Source of the DNA: Oehlia diaphana
Taxonomy: Eukaryota; Glomeromycota; Glomeromycetes; Glomerales; Glomeraceae
Direction of reading: 5' to 3'
Length of the DNA: 12,402 bases
Assembly (NCBI GenBank): GCA_003833135.1
Contig: QZLH01000136.1
Span: 138,583-150,984 of the forward strand
Part shown: positions 9,131-12,402 of the stretch, piece by piece
How positions within the stretch are numbered: position 1 is the stretch's first letter
How the letters are laid out: each line of letters begins with the position of its first letter
Notes under the pieces: generated by a model
The model's input: the letters and a program-made list of their open reading frames with translations, nothing else
What the model was told of the DNA's origin: nothing
The model's database searches: none
Program-made: the position numbers and the translations under genes

Positions 9131-9490
9131 ATGAGCAGCAATAGTTTCACACTTTTCTATTATAAATTTTACAAAAAAATTCTGGACGCAGAATTTCCTA
9201 AACTCTCATCAAGAGAGAAATTGGTCATGGCCGCAAAGCTATGGTTTTATATACCAGATTGGTTGAAAAACTCATTTATTTGTTTTTATGAAAAAGAAAT
9301 GATTTTAACGAGTAATATTGAAATCGAAAACACGGACCTTTCAAATAACGACATTAGTAACTTTCCTTTTACTTTCGATAAACATTGTTATCAACTTCGA
9401 GTAAAAGATGAAATTGATAGTGATAAAATGGATAAAATGTTCGATAAAATGTTCCGAGACTTTATCCGTGAAGACGCTTATGAGCATTAA
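9131..9490 (+). CDS. Divergent HMG-box-like protein
   Basis: Single-exon frame of 119 aa. Residues about 4-56 fit a degenerate HMG box: NSFTLFYYKFYK for helix 1, LSSREKLVMAAKLWFYIPDWLKNSF for helix 2 and the turn (W38, P42, W44), and CFYEKEM for helix 3. The aligned pattern is N-x-F-x-L-F, then W and a closing Y/F-E-K. It lacks the basic N-terminal tail of the minus-strand HMG protein and the C-terminal half is acidic, ending in a DKM/DKMF tandem repeat (residues about 98-108). DNA binding is therefore less certain. HMG-like proteins of this short kind are expanded in Glomeromycotina. It is divergent from, and 2.4 kb from, the other HMG gene. The ATG is the first in a frame preceded by A-rich leader sequence. 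It could also be an inactive or specialised paralogue. Confidence 0.6.
   Translation: MSSNSFTLFYYKFYKKILDAEFPKLSSREKLVMAAKLWFYIPDWLKNSFICFYEKEMILTSNIEIENTDLSNNDISNFPFTFDKHCYQLRVKDEIDSDKMDKMFDKMFRDFIREDAYEH
9422..9454 (+). repeat. In-frame tandem repeat in the HMG-like gene
   Basis: GATAAAATG occurs three times (9422, 9431, 9443), the last two followed by TTC, encoding DKM-DKMF-DKMF. The units are multiples of three, so repeat changes would preserve the frame. Confidence 0.85.
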
Positions 9491-9584
9491 AATACCCATT
9501 GCTACACGTGATTGTGGTTTTAAAGCTCTAGTAAGTTTTATGGTTTTCAATTATCTAGGAAGTTATTTTCTTTACTAACTGATC

Positions 9585-10200
9585 TTTATTTTTCTTTTTT
9601 TTCGGCTTTACTTTTTTTTGGACGAATTTCACTTTTTTATTTTTGATTGAAAATTTAATATACTTGGCTTTATGTTATTTTTTTTTTATATTGTACTTTG
9701 TAGCTTCTTTTCTTGTTTTCATTCACTTGGCCTTTTCGTTTGAATCGTTTCGTTTGGGATTTTTTACAGTTTTGTTTATTATAAGTTTATTAAATTTATA
9801 AATTTCGTTTTCATTATACTTTATTTATACTTGGACTAGATTTTTCGATTTCATTTTTTATACTTGAGCTTTATAACCCCAACTTTGATTTCGTATTAGT
9901 TTTTTGGATTTCATTTTATCGTATTTTTGAATTTTTATATTTTGGATGGAATTTTCAATTTTTTACGCTTTTGCCTTACGACTTTTGCACATAATTCTTT
10001 TGGTCTCATTTCTATTATACTCGAGGATCTTTCGATTTATTTATTGTACTCGGATTTCATGATATCGTATTTGGTATTTGGCATTTTAATTTTATTTCTT
10101 TTGATACTTGATGATCATTGTATTCCATCCCTAATAAAATTTTATGATTACTATAAAAAGTTAGACTTATTTTGCATTTTACTTAGTTAATTCATTTTTC
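9585..10200 (+). repeat. T-rich degenerate low-complexity tract
   Basis: More than 600 bp of plus-strand T-rich DNA with recurring variants of GATTTCATTTT and GGATTTCAT (for example near 9848, 9908 and 10053), loosely spaced. It has no regular period. The plus-strand frame at 9927-10190 is hydrophobic only because of the T richness, and the minus strand has no long frame. It is read as a decayed satellite-like or low-complexity region. Confidence 0.6.
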
Positions 10201-11178
10201 ATTTTTATCTTTATAAAAAAGTAATTATTTTAAAATTTAAAACAAATCGAAAAACTTATCCAATCAAAAATTTGTGATCGCGTCAATGTTATGTATCGGA
10301 TAAAATTTTCTCTAAATATACCTAATATATACAATCATCCGAAAGTTTTCTGTTTATACCATTATTTTCCGTGAATTGCTGCTTGATCGGCATGATTTTT
10401 AAAACCAAACTAATTTAACGTTTTAAGGTTAATAAATGTTACACACGCATCTTATTTGGCAAGGTAAAAAAAAAGGGCGTAATAACTGTTGCATACCCGA
10501 ATGCAAGAGAATGGCGTAAATACCAGCGACACTTATCTAAATGAGTAATGATCTCAAATGATGACATTGAACCTAGATATCAATATTTTTGCACCTGCTT
10601 TTAGTAATTATTACAGAACTCCGAGCTAGGGTAATCCCTTTTGTACTGTACATTGACAAAGAAACCGACCGACTTTAATAAAATGTTGTTTACCAGTTTA
10701 AATCTTTTACCTAATTTCAAAAATTCATATTTATAAAAAAAAAACAAGGTGATATACTTACATATATTTTTAATAGTTTCTTATACATTTTTAATTTTAT
10801 TTGTTTTTAAATATTTGAACATATACAAATAATTGATTACTAACAATTTTAATTATAGATTTCAAATACAGTATTATAAATTCTTTACGAAAAAAATGAT
10901 TAACGTGGCTTAATGATCGTTTGTTTAGTCGATCCTCTTTTTATTAAAATCAAATTTTCAAAAAATTTATTTTTGTGTAACATAAAAGACAATCACAGTT
11001 TACCATATTTTTTTTTTTTTTTTTTTTTGAAAAATTCAATACGAAACTTTATTTGTGAAATAAATGTCAATTAAAAAACTTGTTAAAATTAAAAATTTGT
11101 CAAATAATCTTATTTAGTTTGAATTACTAACTACTTTATATCTGATATATAATTATGTCATTAGTTCAAATAATGTAA
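10201..11178. other. Gene-free spacer with poly(T)
   Basis: I see no supported gene, RNA gene or mobile-element domain. It includes a run of 21 T at 11008-11028 and a small hairpin, TTGCAT/ATGCAA, near 10490-10507. Confidence 0.6.
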
Positions 11179-11199
11179 TTGCAATTAAAAGAAAAAATT

Positions 11200-11499
11200 A
11201 TGATTACATTGATAGAATGGTTTATTAATCATGACAATAAAAGAATTATTTTTTGGTTATCACATTTATTAAAAAAAAAAAAAAAACTTCTCAGTGATGA
11301 AGGTTTTCAAAAACAATTCGTTCGATACCATAAGTATGATAAATATAATCCGTATTCACTAGCAATACATAGAGAGGTAATAAATGATCTACTATCAGTA
11401 GATGATTTTAAGCTGGAATTATCAAAAAAGAGAAAAGATCTACAAATTATTTTGATCAATTCACAAACTCAATTGTCAATCTATCTTATGATTTACTGA
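11200..11499 (+). CDS. Hypothetical protein or gene fragment
   Basis: From the ATG at 11200 an open frame of 99 aa begins MITLIEWFINHDNKR and contains KYDKYNPYSLAIHREVINDLL and a charged helical stretch (DDFKLELSKKRKDL). The composition is more protein-like than that of other open frames in the spacers. I do not recognise a family; the NPYSLAI segment faintly resembles repeat-type modules but not enough to name one. The frame passes through a run of 16 A (11271-11286) encoding five Lys, a likely site of frame change. A different frame stays open from 11412 to 11606 and overlaps the end, so this may be a truncated or frameshifted gene. It has no clear introns or neighbours in a shared unit. 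Confidence 0.35.
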   Translation: MITLIEWFINHDNKRIIFWLSHLLKKKKKLLSDEGFQKQFVRYHKYDKYNPYSLAIHREVINDLLSVDDFKLELSKKRKDLQIILINSQTQLSIYLMIY

Positions 11500-11606
11500 C
11501 TTCACTTTGTCGACTTGCTATTTCACCAGCATCACATCCTCCCGAAATTATTTCAACGAATCACAATTTTGCCTATAGTCATTTTGCCGACACTTTTACC
11601 TTTTAT
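11412..11606 (+). pseudogene. Overlapping open frame, possible frameshifted 3' part
   Basis: In the +2 frame relative to the 11200 gene, 65 codons are open up to a TAA at 11607-11609, reading for example SYDLLTSLCRLAISPASHPP. It has no start codon and follows stops at 11403 and 11409. It could be the displaced C-terminal part of the same gene, or chance. Confidence 0.2.
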
Positions 11607-12014
11607 TAAAGGTTTTTTGAAAATAATTTTTATTTTTTTACTAATCACTAAAAACGAAAAAAGGTTTACACCGAGTAAGTAATAATCATTTATCATGTGA
11701 AACCAGTACCAATTTTATTATTATTTTTTTTTTTTACAAAATTGAAACTATTAAAAAATTGGATATTGTTTACTGAATAATTATTGTAACATGAAAGTAA
11801 AAAAGCTTAAATATGCCTATAATATTTTTTTAAAAGCAGTAAATTTACTTAAATTAATTCAGTTAGCTGCGCTTCGTTCTTTATTGCGTCTTAATTTCAA
11901 ATTATTTTAAGGGTCAATATGCAGAACGAAACATAAACGAGAGGTCATTATTAATATCAATTCAGTTACTATAACTAGTCGGTAATTTTTTTGGCATTTC
12001 GGTGAATGGCCTCT

Positions 12015-12115
12015 GCAAATCAGAGTGTTGAAAATTATTTTTTTGCAACTCTCAAATTTGGAGGAAAATTTACACATGCTAAAAATTTTCACGTGTTGAT
12101 ACTGTGTTGATTTGC
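12015..12115. repeat. Imperfect inverted repeat
   Basis: GCAAATCA at 12015-12022 is complementary to TGATTTGC at 12108-12115, and inside them GTTGAAAATT pairs loosely with AAATTTTCACGTG. The symmetry is interrupted, so a decayed miniature transposon is possible but unproven. Confidence 0.3.
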
Positions 12116-12330
12116 AAAGTTGATTACTCAAATTCTCATTCTAACGCTATAATTATTCATTCATTTAAAAAGCGGTATTTATGGAATTCAGGGGACTGTA
12201 TTCTCTAAGTTTATAAAAATACAGTAACTCTGAGATGATAATAAATTATAACGAAATATTTAATAATATTCACAATTCTAATTACCGAAATTTTATTTTT
12301 GTCTTCATTTTATTAGTGGTCCGAATCGGT

Positions 12331-12384
12331 GATCCGTTGATCCGTACGGATCATATCCGTTTGACAAATTTCTTAACCGGTTAA
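12331..12384. repeat. Palindrome-rich GATCCGT repeat cut by the window edge
   Basis: GATCCGT occurs at 12331-12337 and again at 12339, where it is part of the perfect 14-bp palindrome GATCCGTACGGATC (12339-12352). ATCCGT recurs at 12355, and TTAACCGGTTAA at 12373-12384 is a perfect 12-bp palindrome. Another ATCCGT follows near the end. The pattern suggests a dispersed repeat or a transposon end continuing beyond the window. Confidence 0.6.
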
Positions 12385-12402
12385 AAAATCCGTTTTTAAC
12401 CT

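Larger units (their letters stand above)
11610..12402. other. Gene-free right end
   Basis: No supported gene. Open frames on the minus strand (around 11907-12131) have no motif. Two repeat features lie here: an imperfect inverted repeat at 12015-12115 and the palindrome-rich edge at 12331-12384. Confidence 0.6.

Noticed and set aside
9341..9550. 69-aa minus-strand frame
   Set aside because: It is the antisense of the HMG-like gene and its repeat, with no domain.
9927..10190. 87-aa hydrophobic frame resembling a membrane protein
   Set aside because: Hydrophobicity follows from T-rich low-complexity DNA; the surrounding 600 bp has the same composition and no gene signals.
10490..10507. TTGCAT/ATGCAA hairpin as a terminator or RNA
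   Set aside because: Only a 6-bp stem in A+T-rich DNA with no linked gene; likely chance.
11907..12131. 74-aa minus-strand frame with several Cys
   Set aside because: It coincides with the imperfect inverted repeat and has no recognised motif.
4691..12402. tRNA genes or CRISPR-like arrays
   Set aside because: No B-box of the GGTTCGAATCC type and no regularly spaced repeats were seen on reading both strands; a covariance-model scan was not possible.

Overview
The window looks like accessory DNA from an arbuscular mycorrhizal fungus, most likely Rhizophagus or a close relative. The evidence is strong A+T bias with many homopolymer runs, short spliceosomal introns of 70-91 nt with GTAAT donors, and a gene set of BTB-BACK-TLDc proteins and small HMG-box proteins. 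Both families are known to be greatly expanded in Glomeromycotina. This assignment rests on recognising the families; no database search was run.

Layout. Positions 1-4690 hold two tandem, same-strand paralogues of a BTB-BACK-TLDc protein (466 and 480 aa). Each has a single phase 2 intron at the same Arg codon in the BTB domain. They are about 3.05 kb apart, and their similarity continues upstream of the start codon, so they look like one tandem duplication. The 1.5 kb between them holds a short inverted-repeat element, a small probable LINE-retrotransposon relic and minor direct repeats. Positions 4691-6290 are an A+T-rich gap with no supported gene. A 135-aa HMG-box protein lies on the minus strand (6291-6698). 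Its upstream region is unusual: an approximately 0.5 kb segment that includes the first codons has been duplicated, and the near copy carries a small open reading frame followed by a well-formed intron-like sequence.

Positions 7500-9130 are non-coding as far as can be seen, with two perfect TGAGTCA (AP-1/Gcn4-type) sites. A second, more divergent HMG-like protein (119 aa) is on the plus strand at 9131-9490, transcribed away from the first. It is followed by about 0.6 kb of T-rich degenerate repeat. From 10.2 kb to the end there is one weak hypothetical gene or gene fragment (11200-11499, possibly frameshifted), low-complexity DNA, and at the right edge a palindrome-rich repeat with GATCCGT units that is cut by the window.

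How the genes relate. There is no evidence of an operon or a dedicated pathway. By family knowledge, BTB-BACK proteins are usually protein-protein adaptors, often for Cul3 ubiquitin ligases, TLDc domains are linked to oxidative-stress protection and V-ATPase binding, and HMG boxes bind DNA. The window is best read as a sample of fast-evolving, lineage-expanded families in repeat-rich DNA. No convincing new biological system was found. The most interesting points are the tandem BTB-BACK-TLDc divergence and the duplicated HMG upstream region.
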